Part shown: piece after piece, positions 53,832 through 61,778 of the stretch | How positions within the stretch are numbered: position 1 is the stretch's first letter | How the letters are laid out: every line of letters starts with the position of its first letter | Assembly: GCF_947855115.1 (NCBI RefSeq) | Contig: NZ_CANTZW010000018.1 | Span: forward strand, 23,980 to 87,979 | Length of the DNA stretch: 64,000 nucleotides | Source of the DNA: an uncultured Parabacteroides sp. | GTDB taxonomy: Bacteria; Bacteroidota; Bacteroidia; Bacteroidales; Tannerellaceae | Reading direction: 5' to 3' | The notes under the pieces: generated by a model | The model's database searches: none | What the model was told of the DNA's origin: nothing | The model's input: only the letters and a program-made list of their open reading frames with translations | Translations under genes and position numbers: made by a program

Positions 53832-54782
53832 ATGAAACTCAATTTATCCGCTAGATTTTTAATATTGGCCCTACTTTGTGGTTCTTGCGTATTGAACACG
53901 CCAAAGGAGGAGATTGAATACAACGGAATGAATACGCTACAGATATCAAATATAGAAGATTTGATATCTTTCTACCAATATGCCGATGACCGAATTCCTT
54001 TAATTAGCGGACACCGAGGTGGACGGGGGAAAGGCTATCCTGAGAACAGTATGGAAACTTTTGAAAATACCCTTTCTTATACACCTGCCACATTCGAGAT
54101 AGATCCGAGGTTAACCAAAGATAGTGTTATCGTCCTTTTCCATGATGATACACTGGAGCGTACCAGCAATGGGACAGGGAAAGTATCTGATTATACTTGG
54201 AAAGAATTGCAAAATTTCCGTTTGAAAGATCCCGAGGGAAATATCACGAACTATCGTATTCCGACTTTAGAGGAAGCGATTCGTTGGGCCCGTGGAAAAA
54301 CAATTCTAATCCTTGATAAGAAGGATGTTCCTATGGAACGTACCGCTCAATTGATTACCGATATGCAAGCGGAACCTTATGTGATAATTACGGTTCATGA
54401 TGGAGCCTCGGCCCGTTTCTTTTACGAGAAAAATCCTAATTTCATGTTTGAGGCTTTCGTAAAAACGAAAGAAGCGGTTCAAGACTATGAGAATAATGGT
54501 ATACCTTGGAGCCATATCATGGCTTATGTAGGCCCTAAGATTACCCCCGAAGTCCGTGAGGTGATCGATATGTTACATGAAAGAGGTGCCATGTGCATGA
54601 TATCTACCGCTCCTTCCGACGATAAATTATCCACACCCGAAAGTCGTGCTGAAGCATACCGTATGATTATCCGTCAAGGTGTGGACATTATAGAGTCCGA
54701 CCGACCTATTGAGGTTGCAGAAGCGATCTCTAGCTTGATTCCTGTCAACAGTTCCAAAGGAAAATTTTTCTCTACACTATAA
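53832..54782 (+). CDS. glycerophosphodiester phosphodiesterase family lipoprotein
   Basis: 316-aa lipoprotein (lipobox LCGSC, Cys about 19). The GDPD barrel starts at about 58 with ISGHRGGRGKGYPENSMETF, containing the catalytic HR and the metal-binding E of PEN. The metal Glu and Asp follow in EIDPRLTKDSVIVLFHDDTL, including the second catalytic His. LILDKKDVP and the C-terminal GVDIIESDRPIEVAEAI fit the family. It hydrolyses glycerophosphodiesters to glycerol-3-phosphate and an alcohol, or a related phosphodiester. It precedes the glutamine-synthetase-like gene by 18 bp and may be co-transcribed with it. Confidence 0.9.
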   Translation: MKLNLSARFLILALLCGSCVLNTPKEEIEYNGMNTLQISNIEDLISFYQYADDRIPLISGHRGGRGKGYPENSMETFENTLSYTPATFEIDPRLTKDSVIVLFHDDTLERTSNGTGKVSDYTWKELQNFRLKDPEGNITNYRIPTLEEAIRWARGKTILILDKKDVPMERTAQLITDMQAEPYVIITVHDGASARFFYEKNPNFMFEAFVKTKEAVQDYENNGIPWSHIMAYVGPKITPEVREVIDMLHERGAMCMISTAPSDDKLSTPESRAEAYRMIIRQGVDIIESDRPIEVAEAISSLIPVNSSKGKFFSTL

Positions 54783-54800
54783 ACATAATCAATATAAGAC

Positions 54801-56303
54801 ATGAACAAAGAACTAGAAATGACTCCTAACGCATTAGTGGAGTTTTTACAAAAGCCGGCATCCGAGTTTACGAAAGAGGACATCATTCGTTATATCTATG
54901 AGAAAGATATCCAGATGGTTAATTTCATGTATCCAGCAGGCGACGGACGTTTGAAGACACTAAACTTTGTAATCAACAATGCAGCCTATCTGGATGCGAT
55001 CCTGACTTGCGGCGAGCGAGTAGACGGTTCTAGTCTTTTCTCGTTTATCGAGGCGGGAAGTAGTGACCTGTATGTGGTACCCCGTTTCCGTACGGCTTTC
55101 GAGGATCCGTTTGCGGAATTGCCTACGCTTACCATGCTCTGCTCATTCTTCAATAAGGATGGAGAACCCTTAGAAAGTTCCCCGGAATATACCTTGCGTA
55201 AAGCTTGTAAGGCTTTTAAGGAGGTTACGGGAATGGAATTTGAGGCAATGGGAGAGTTGGAGTATTACGTAATCGCCCCGGATGAAGGTGTTTTTCCTGC
55301 TACCGACCAAAGAGGTTATCATGAATCCGCTCCTTATGCTAAGTTCAATGAATTCCGCACGGAGTGCATGCACTGCATTGCGCAAGCCGGAGGGCAAATC
55401 AAATATGGTCATTCAGAGGTTGGTAATTTTACGTTAGATGGCTTGATCTACGAGCAAAATGAAATCGAGTTCTTGCCATGTCCGGCAGAAAATGCGGCAG
55501 ACCAGTTAATGATCGCGAAATGGGCGATCCGAAATTTGGCGCACGAATATGGTTATAATATCACCTTCGCCCCGAAAATCACGGTGGGAAAAGCCGGTTC
55601 CGGCCTGCATATCCATATGCGTATCATGAAAGACGGCAAGAATCAAATGCTGGCGAATGGCGTGTTATCCGAGACCGCCCGTAAAGCTATTGCGGGGATG
55701 ATGTGTTTGGCACCATCTATCACGGCTTTCGGAAATACGAATCCGACCTCATATTTTCGCTTAGTGCCACATCAAGAAGCACCTACAAATATTTGTTGGG
55801 GAGATCGGAACCGCTCTGTTTTAGTACGTGTCCCGCTAGGTTGGGCGGCAAAAACGGACATGTGTTCTTTAGCGAATCCGTTAGAGCCCGTTAGCCATTA
55901 TGATACGAGCCAGAAGCAAACGGTTGAGATGCGTTCGCCGGATGGTTCCGCTGATTTGTACCAATTATTGGCAGGGTTGGCGGTTGCGTGCCGCTATGGT
56001 TTTGAGATCGATAATGCTTTGGAGATTGCTGAGAAGACTTATGTAAACGTGAATATTCATAAGGAAGAGAATCAAGATCGTCTGAAAGCGTTAGACCAAC
56101 TCCCAGACAGCTGTGCGGCCTCAGCCATCTGTTTAAGACGGCAACGTGCTGTTTTTGAAAAATATAATGTGTTTAGTCCGAGTATGATAGACGGTATTAT
56201 CCACAAACTGGAATCTTATAATGACTCATCTTTACGGAAGGATATGGAAGATAATCCGGAAGAGATGCTAAAGCTGGTTAATACTTATTTCCATTGTGGC
56301 TGA
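54801..56303 (+). CDS. glutamine synthetase family protein (type I-like)
   Basis: 500-aa enzyme of the glutamine synthetase superfamily. Beta-grasp N-domain about 25-120; catalytic motifs GELEYYVIAPDEGVFP (about 152-167), EQNEIEFLPCPAENAADQLM, the ATP/ammonia-site GKAGSGLHIHMR (about 262-273), NPTSYFRLVPHQEAPTNICW with the Arg-containing GDRNRSVLVRVP, and EMRSPDGSADLYQLLAGLAV. The adenylylation loop NLYDLP of enterobacterial GlnA is not evident, so any regulation is likely different. It could make glutamine or a gamma-glutamyl compound. A terminator follows. Confidence 0.88.
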   Translation: MNKELEMTPNALVEFLQKPASEFTKEDIIRYIYEKDIQMVNFMYPAGDGRLKTLNFVINNAAYLDAILTCGERVDGSSLFSFIEAGSSDLYVVPRFRTAFEDPFAELPTLTMLCSFFNKDGEPLESSPEYTLRKACKAFKEVTGMEFEAMGELEYYVIAPDEGVFPATDQRGYHESAPYAKFNEFRTECMHCIAQAGGQIKYGHSEVGNFTLDGLIYEQNEIEFLPCPAENAADQLMIAKWAIRNLAHEYGYNITFAPKITVGKAGSGLHIHMRIMKDGKNQMLANGVLSETARKAIAGMMCLAPSITAFGNTNPTSYFRLVPHQEAPTNICWGDRNRSVLVRVPLGWAAKTDMCSLANPLEPVSHYDTSQKQTVEMRSPDGSADLYQLLAGLAVACRYGFEIDNALEIAEKTYVNVNIHKEENQDRLKALDQLPDSCAASAICLRRQRAVFEKYNVFSPSMIDGIIHKLESYNDSSLRKDMEDNPEEMLKLVNTYFHCG

Positions 56304-56327
56304 AAATTATATTTACAGATTCATATG

Positions 56328-56362
56328 AAGGGCGTGCTTGTGATGGGCACGCCCTTGTTTTT
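56328..56362 (+). terminator. terminator after the glutamine-synthetase-like gene
   Basis: aagggcgtgc (56328-56337) pairs exactly with gcacgccctt (56347-56356), followed by g and five T. Confidence 0.85.
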
Positions 56363-56438
56363 GGTCTACAGATTAAGAATAACATGATGAATAGTGATAA
56401 ATAATTACTCGGATATCCTTGTTCTCATCTTAAATCTG

Positions 56439-56446
56439 TACTTTTG
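56439..56446 (+). promoter_or_regulatory. -7 box for the threonine-aldolase-like gene
   Basis: TACTTTTG, perfect TAnnTTTG, with a TTG at 56419-56421, 17 bp upstream. It lies only 17 bp before the ATG at 56464, implying a very short leader. Confidence 0.45.
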
Positions 56447-56463
56447 GCAAAAAAAATTTAGAG

Positions 56464-57486
56464 ATGAGAAGTTTCGCTAGTGACAACAATTCCGGCGTGC
56501 ATCCCCGGGTAATGGATGCGATCATCAAGGCTAATGATAATCATGCGGTTGGATATGGTGATGATCCTTGGACCGAGGCCGCTACAAGTAAAATACAAGA
56601 AGTGTTCGGTAAGGATGCTTCTCCTTTTTTTGTATTTAACGGGACGGGTGCGAATTCCGTAGCCCTGCAAGCCGTGACACGTCCGTTTAATAGCATCTTG
56701 TGCGCTGAGACCGCCCATATCAACGTAGACGAATGTGGAGCTCCCGCACGAATGACCGGTTGCGCTATCGTTACGATCCCCACGAAAGACGGTAAATTAA
56801 CGCCGGAATTGATTCGTCCCCATTTGAAAAACTTCGGGGTTTGCCATCATTCGCAACCCAAAGCTGTTTATATTTCCCAGGTATCGGAATTAGGTACGGT
56901 TTATACGATAGAGGAAGTGAGAGCGATCGCGGATCTTTTGCATTCATATGATATGTATCTGCATATGGATGGAGCCCGTTTAGCGAATGCTTGTGCCTAC
57001 TTGAATTGCACGATGCGTCAAGTTACCATAGATGCCGGCGTAGATATCTTGAGCTTCGGGGGTACGAAGAATGGTATGATGATGGGGGAGGTCGTCGTGT
57101 CGTTCCACCCGGAAATAACGGAGAACCTACAATTTTATCGGAAGCAATCCGCTCAGCTTGCCTCTAAATTGCGTTATCTTTCTGCCCAGTTCATCCCTTA
57201 TCTGGAAAATGACCTTTGGTTGGAGAATGCCATGAAAGCGAATGACAGCGCGGTCAGGTTAGCGAATGTGTTACAGCGATATCCGGAAATCCGCTTTACG
57301 CAGAAAATAGAGTCTAATCAACTCTTTTTTACGATTCCTTCTGAGGCATTGAGGAAGTTACAAGATAAATATTTCTTCTATATGTGGAACGAAGAGATAA
57401 ATGAGGTGCGTCTGGTTACCTCTTGGGATACTTCCGATGAGGATATCGCTGATTTCGAGCTACAGATGAAAAAAATATTCGGTTAA
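56464..57486 (+). CDS. low-specificity threonine aldolase / beta-eliminating lyase family enzyme
   Basis: 340-aa PLP-dependent fold-type I enzyme. FASDNNSGVHPRVMDAIIKA opens the family; GTGANSVALQAVTRP binds the cofactor phosphate; ETAHINVDECGAPA is characteristic of threonine aldolases; HMDGARLANA carries the PLP-binding Asp; the Schiff-base lysine lies in FGGTKNGMM (about 201). The likely reaction is cleavage of L-threonine or L-allo-threonine to glycine and acetaldehyde, though the broader beta-eliminating lyase family is also possible. It stands 30 bp before the phosphoesterase fusion. Confidence 0.9.
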   Translation: MRSFASDNNSGVHPRVMDAIIKANDNHAVGYGDDPWTEAATSKIQEVFGKDASPFFVFNGTGANSVALQAVTRPFNSILCAETAHINVDECGAPARMTGCAIVTIPTKDGKLTPELIRPHLKNFGVCHHSQPKAVYISQVSELGTVYTIEEVRAIADLLHSYDMYLHMDGARLANACAYLNCTMRQVTIDAGVDILSFGGTKNGMMMGEVVVSFHPEITENLQFYRKQSAQLASKLRYLSAQFIPYLENDLWLENAMKANDSAVRLANVLQRYPEIRFTQKIESNQLFFTIPSEALRKLQDKYFFYMWNEEINEVRLVTSWDTSDEDIADFELQMKKIFG

Positions 57487-57516
57487 AATCATAGATATAG
57501 AATTAGATCTGATAAT

Positions 57517-59376
57517 ATGAAAAGATGTTTTGTTTGGGTGATAGTTCTTATAGGATTGTTACCCATAAATAAAGTTTTAGCTCAGAAATGTAGTGATGCC
57601 GAGCGGAATACGTTACGTATCATGAGTTATAATATCCGTAATGGAAGGGGGATGGATGAGGTGACAGACCTTCAACGTATAGCGGACGCTATCCGTAAGG
57701 TAACTCCCGATGTGGTAGCCGTTCAGGAAGTGGATAGTGTGACAGGAAGGAGCGGAGGGACAGATGTGCTTCGGCTGTTGGGGGAACAGACATTGATGTT
57801 TCCGACTTACGCCCCGGCGATCGACTATGATGGCGGTAAATACGGGGTAGGTATGCTAAGCAAGGAAAAACCATTGAGATATCGGTATATAGCTCTTCCC
57901 GGACGAGAGGAGGAACGAGTCTTGCTATGGGTTGAGTTTGAGAAATATATCTTCTGCTGTACGCACCTATCTCTGACACCGGAAGATCGGATGCTCTCTT
58001 TGCCGATCATCCGTAAGGAAGCGGCTGCTGCGCGAAAGCCATTATTTATCGCCGGGGATTGGAACGCTACGGCTCACTCTCCTTTTATCACGGAGATCAG
58101 TAAAGATTTTCAGTTGTTAAGCAATCCTAAACTGGCCACGTTTCCTGCTTCCACTCCGGATAGTTGCTTGGATTATATAGCGGGATACATAAAGAATGGT
58201 CAGCCGTTTACCCGTTTGTCCGCATGGGTTCCGGAAGAGGCTATGGCGTCAGACCATCGTCCGGTCGTGACAGAGGTTCGCCTGAAAGCGAAGGCAGAAG
58301 AGATCTTTTATGCGGCTCCTTATCTCCAGAATCCTACGGAGGGTGGTATTACGGTGATGTGGCAAACCAATGTTCCGGCTTATAGTTGGGTGGAATATGG
58401 TACGGATACGTTAAATCTCAAGAAGGTCCGCACGATTGTGGATGGTCAAGTGATATGTAACGGCTTGCATAATAAGATCCGGCTGACAAATATCCAGCCC
58501 GGACAGACCTATTATTACCGGGTATGCTCGCAGGAAATCATGCTTTATCAAGCTTATAAGAAAGAGTTTGGTGAGACAGCGGTATCTCCGTTTTATTCGT
58601 TCAAACTCCCGTCCGCATCCCAAAAGGATTTCACGGCGTTGATCTTTAATGACCTGCATAAGCATATCCCGACTATGGATGCTTTATATGAGCAGGTATG
58701 CGATATCCCTTATGATTTCGTTGTGTTTAATGGCGATTGTATTGATGATCCGGCCAATGAGAAAGAGGCTTTGTATCACTTGGCATACTTATGCGGGAAG
58801 GTAGGCGCTAGCAATGTTCCCGCTTTTTTCCTGAGAGGTAATCACGAGATTCGTAACGCTTATTCTATTGGTCTTCGTGCCTTGTTTGATTATGTGGGCG
58901 ATAAGACATATGGGGCGTTTAACTGGGGAGATACCCGTTTCGTCATGTTGGATTGCGGCGAGGATAAGCCGGATAGCACATGGGTGTATTACGGATTGAA
59001 TGATTTTACCGGTCTTCGGAAAGATCAGGTGGGTTTCCTTTCGAAAGAATTGGAAAGTAAGGAGTTTAAACAGGCTTCGAAGCGGGTTTTATTGAACCAT
59101 ATCCCTATCTATGGGAATGGGGATGCCTATGAGCCTTGTCCGGAACTTTGGGGAAATTTGTTGGCGAAAGCTCCTTTCTGCGTGAATATATCCGCTCATA
59201 CGCATCGATACGCTTTTCATCCGAAAGGTTCACTGGAAAACAACTTCCCGGTAATCGTAGGTGGAGGTCCAAAGCTCGATTCGGCCACGGTGATGATCTT
59301 GCGGAAAAAAGGAGATGAAATGAATGTACGGGTGTTGAACGCAAAAGGGGAGACCTTATTAGACTTGAAGTTATAA
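57517..59376 (+). CDS. exported two-enzyme fusion: EEP-type phosphodiesterase + purple-acid-phosphatase-like metallophosphoesterase
   Basis: 619-aa exported protein (signal peptide about 1-22, NKVLAQ). Residues about 30-255 are an endonuclease/exonuclease/phosphatase domain: IMSYNIRNGRG, VVAVQEVDSVTGRSGGTD, IAGDWNATAHSP and ASDHRPVVTEV give the metal and catalytic residues. Residues about 265-365 form a fibronectin-like, PAP N-terminal domain (APYLQNPTEGGITVMWQTN). Residues about 375-600 are a metallophosphoesterase: IFNDLHKH, FNGDCIDDP, FLRGNHEIRN, LLNHIPIYG, ISAHTHRY. Two phosphoesterase activities in one chain could act in sequence on phosphodiesters, nucleotides or DNA. It starts an operon with the xanthine genes 9 bp downstream. 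Confidence 0.88.
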   Translation: MKRCFVWVIVLIGLLPINKVLAQKCSDAERNTLRIMSYNIRNGRGMDEVTDLQRIADAIRKVTPDVVAVQEVDSVTGRSGGTDVLRLLGEQTLMFPTYAPAIDYDGGKYGVGMLSKEKPLRYRYIALPGREEERVLLWVEFEKYIFCCTHLSLTPEDRMLSLPIIRKEAAAARKPLFIAGDWNATAHSPFITEISKDFQLLSNPKLATFPASTPDSCLDYIAGYIKNGQPFTRLSAWVPEEAMASDHRPVVTEVRLKAKAEEIFYAAPYLQNPTEGGITVMWQTNVPAYSWVEYGTDTLNLKKVRTIVDGQVICNGLHNKIRLTNIQPGQTYYYRVCSQEIMLYQAYKKEFGETAVSPFYSFKLPSASQKDFTALIFNDLHKHIPTMDALYEQVCDIPYDFVVFNGDCIDDPANEKEALYHLAYLCGKVGASNVPAFFLRGNHEIRNAYSIGLRALFDYVGDKTYGAFNWGDTRFVMLDCGEDKPDSTWVYYGLNDFTGLRKDQVGFLSKELESKEFKQASKRVLLNHIPIYGNGDAYEPCPELWGNLLAKAPFCVNISAHTHRYAFHPKGSLENNFPVIVGGGPKLDSATVMILRKKGDEMNVRVLNAKGETLLDLKL

Positions 59377-59384
59377 GAGACAGG

Positions 59385-60710
59385 ATGAATACAGATTTGA
59401 TTTATGGGATTGATGACCGTCCTCCTTTGAAAGAGACCCTTTTTGCGGCTATCCAGCATTTGCTGGCTATATTCGTGGCGATCATAACACCTCCCTTGAT
59501 TATCGCCGGGGCATTGAAACTGGATTTGGAGACTACCGGTTTTTTGGTTTCCATGGCCTTATTCGCCTCTGGGGTATCCACATTTGTTCAATGCCGTAAA
59601 TTAGGGCCGGTCGGAGCCGGATTATTATGTATACAGGGGACTAGTTTCTCGTTTATCGGTCCGATTATTACGGCTGGTTTGGCGGGTGGGCTTCCTCTTA
59701 TATTCGGAGTTTGTATCGCCGCTTCTCCGGTTGAGATGATCGTGAGCCGTACCTTTAAATATTTGCGTTCGGTGATTACTCCCTTGGTGTCGGGAATCGT
59801 GGTGCTACTGATTGGTTTAAGCTTGATTAAGGTGGGGGTAATCGCTTGCGGTGGAGGATATTCAGCTATGGATAACGGCACGTTTGGCAGCTTTCGTAAT
59901 ATCGGGGTGGCTGTATGTGTCTTGTTGAGTGTTTTGTTCTTTAATCGTTGTAAGAACAAGTACTTGCGGATGAGTTCTATCGTGCTTGGACTGTGTATCG
60001 GTTATGCGATTGCTTTTGCCATGGGGATGGTGGATATGGAATCCGTCTCCTCGCAGACTTTGAATGGGTTTAATATTCCGGTTCCTTTCAAATATGGGTT
60101 GGATTTTAATATATCTTCGTTCGTGGCGGTTGCCTTGATCTATTTGATCACGGCGATTGAGGCTACGGGGGATATTACCGCCAACTCGATGATATCGGGG
60201 AAATCGATCGAAGGGGAAGGTTACTTGAGGAGGGTATCCGGAGGTGTTCTGGCAGATGGGGTAAACTCGTTTGTCTCCGGTATCTTTAATTCCTTCCCGA
60301 ATTCTATCTTTGCCCAGAATAACGGGATCATCCAATTGACAGGAGTCGCCAGCCGGTATGTTGGGTATTATATAGCGGGTATGCTGATCCTTTTGGGATT
60401 ATTCCCGATTGTCGGTGTTATCTTCTCGTTGATGCCCGATCCGGTTTTAGGAGGCGCTACCTTGTTGATGTTTGGTACGGTAGCGGCGGCGGGTATCCGC
60501 ATTATCGCGGCCCAAGATATCAACCGGAAGGCCACGTTGGTCTTGGCGGTCAGCTTGTCTTTGGGGCTAGGGGTGGAGTTGATGCCGGATATTTTAGGTG
60601 CGGCTCCCCAGGTAATCCGGGGAATATTCTCCTCTGGCATTACGACAGGAGGATTGACGGCTATTTTAGCGAATTTATTTATACATGTAAAAGAAGATCA
60701 AACAGAATAA
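59385..60710 (+). CDS. NCS2-family purine/xanthine permease
   Basis: 441-aa inner-membrane transporter with about 14 helices. NCS2/UraA-like hallmarks: AAIQHLLAIFVAIITPPLII at the start, VQCRKLGPVGAGLLCIQGTS, TAIEATGDITANSMISGKSI (about 258-277, with the substrate-contacting Glu) and GVLADGVNSFVSGIFNSFPN, the family signature. It should import xanthine or a related purine by proton symport, consistent with the phosphoribosyltransferase 6 bp downstream. It may also be fed by the exported phosphoesterase upstream. Confidence 0.93.
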   Translation: MNTDLIYGIDDRPPLKETLFAAIQHLLAIFVAIITPPLIIAGALKLDLETTGFLVSMALFASGVSTFVQCRKLGPVGAGLLCIQGTSFSFIGPIITAGLAGGLPLIFGVCIAASPVEMIVSRTFKYLRSVITPLVSGIVVLLIGLSLIKVGVIACGGGYSAMDNGTFGSFRNIGVAVCVLLSVLFFNRCKNKYLRMSSIVLGLCIGYAIAFAMGMVDMESVSSQTLNGFNIPVPFKYGLDFNISSFVAVALIYLITAIEATGDITANSMISGKSIEGEGYLRRVSGGVLADGVNSFVSGIFNSFPNSIFAQNNGIIQLTGVASRYVGYYIAGMLILLGLFPIVGVIFSLMPDPVLGGATLLMFGTVAAAGIRIIAAQDINRKATLVLAVSLSLGLGVELMPDILGAAPQVIRGIFSSGITTGGLTAILANLFIHVKEDQTE

Positions 60711-60716
60711 CGAATT

Positions 60717-61283
60717 ATGGAATTATTGAAGCAACGCATCTTGCAAGACGGCCGCTGTTATCCCGGTGGTATTCTTAAAGTGGATAGTTTTATTAACCAC
60801 CAGATGGACCCGATGTTGATGTATAAGATCGCGGAGGAATTTATCTGCCGTTTCCAAGATCGTAAAATTAATAAGATCGTGACTATCGAGGCGAGTGGTA
60901 TCGCGCCGGCTATTATGGTAGGATATATAATGCAGTTGCCGGTGGTTTTCGTAAAGAAGAAGAAACCGAAGACAATGGAGAATATGCTTTCTACCGTGGT
61001 TCATTCCTTTACGAAGGATCGGGATTATACGGTATGTATTAGCAATAATTTCTTGACACCGGATGATCATATTCTTTTCATTGATGATTTCTTGGCCTAC
61101 GGGAATGCCGCCATGGGAATAGTCGAGCTGGTGGAGCAATCGGGAGCCGTGATTGAAGGGATGGGTTTTATCATTGAGAAGGCGTTTCAAGATGGCGGGA
61201 ATATGCTGCGTGAGAAGGGGATACGTGTGGAGAGCCTCGCTATTATTGATAATCTGGATGATTGTAAGATAACTATTCGTTAA
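60717..61283 (+). CDS. xpt: xanthine phosphoribosyltransferase
   Basis: 188-aa cytoplasmic salvage enzyme converting xanthine and PRPP to XMP. N-terminal [20 protein letters not shown] and [12 protein letters not shown] are typical of the Xpt (Bacillus-like) type; [20 protein letters not shown] covers the base-side loop; the PRPP motif is [13 protein letters not shown] (about 122-134). Genes for uptake and salvage are adjacent, forming a permease-Xpt pair as in other bacteria. No purine riboswitch is recognisable upstream. Confidence 0.95.
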   Translation: MELLKQRILQDGRCYPGGILKVDSFINHQMDPMLMYKIAEEFICRFQDRKINKIVTIEASGIAPAIMVGYIMQLPVVFVKKKKPKTMENMLSTVVHSFTKDRDYTVCISNNFLTPDDHILFIDDFLAYGNAAMGIVELVEQSGAVIEGMGFIIEKAFQDGGNMLREKGIRVESLAIIDNLDDCKITIR

Positions 61284-61293
61284 TTTATGAGAT

Positions 61294-61707
61294 ATGGATG
61301 AAAGAATAAAAGAAAAGTTAATTAACCGTGCGAAAACGAATCCTTATGTGAATTTTCTGGGGATTGACTTTACGGTTATCGAGGAAGGTCGTGTAGAGGC
61401 GCATATGCCTTTACATGATGAGCAGAGGCAATATAGCGGTGTGACACATGGAGGAGTCTTGGCTGCTTTAGCGGATACGATCGCCGGCTTTGCCGCTTAT
61501 ACGATGACTCCGTTGGAGAAAGATGTACTGACGGCCGAACTGAAAATTTCCTTTTTACGGGCCGCTTGGGGCAATGAGTTGATCGCCAAGGGGACCGTGA
61601 TCAAGGCGGGGAGGAATATTCATTTTTGTGAGTGCGAGATTTATTGTGACGATAAGCTGGTGAGTAAGTCTTCCGGGACATTTTGTGTAGTCCATCCACA
61701 GGTATAA
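61294..61707 (+). CDS. PaaI-type hotdog thioesterase
   Basis: 137-aa single hotdog domain: VNFLGIDFTVIEEGRVEAHM, then YSGVTHGGVLAALADTIAGF with the conserved HGG, then the strand-rich C-terminus ending GTFCVVHPQV. Members hydrolyse acyl-CoA thioesters, often aromatic. It is the last gene in the tight run from 57517, starting 11 bp after xpt, with no evident metabolic tie to purines. A short GC hairpin (61717-61734) without a T-run follows. Confidence 0.9.
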   Translation: MDERIKEKLINRAKTNPYVNFLGIDFTVIEEGRVEAHMPLHDEQRQYSGVTHGGVLAALADTIAGFAAYTMTPLEKDVLTAELKISFLRAAWGNELIAKGTVIKAGRNIHFCECEIYCDDKLVSKSSGTFCVVHPQV

Positions 61708-61778
61708 ATGACGCTATTCCGGGCTAAGCCGGAAGCAGATACTGGTATATTAATTCTTAAATCTTATTTATCGATATT

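Noticed and set aside
59377..59384. Purine riboswitch before the xanthine permease
   Set aside because: Only 8 bp separate it from the preceding stop codon, leaving no room for an aptamer, and none is seen before the operon start.
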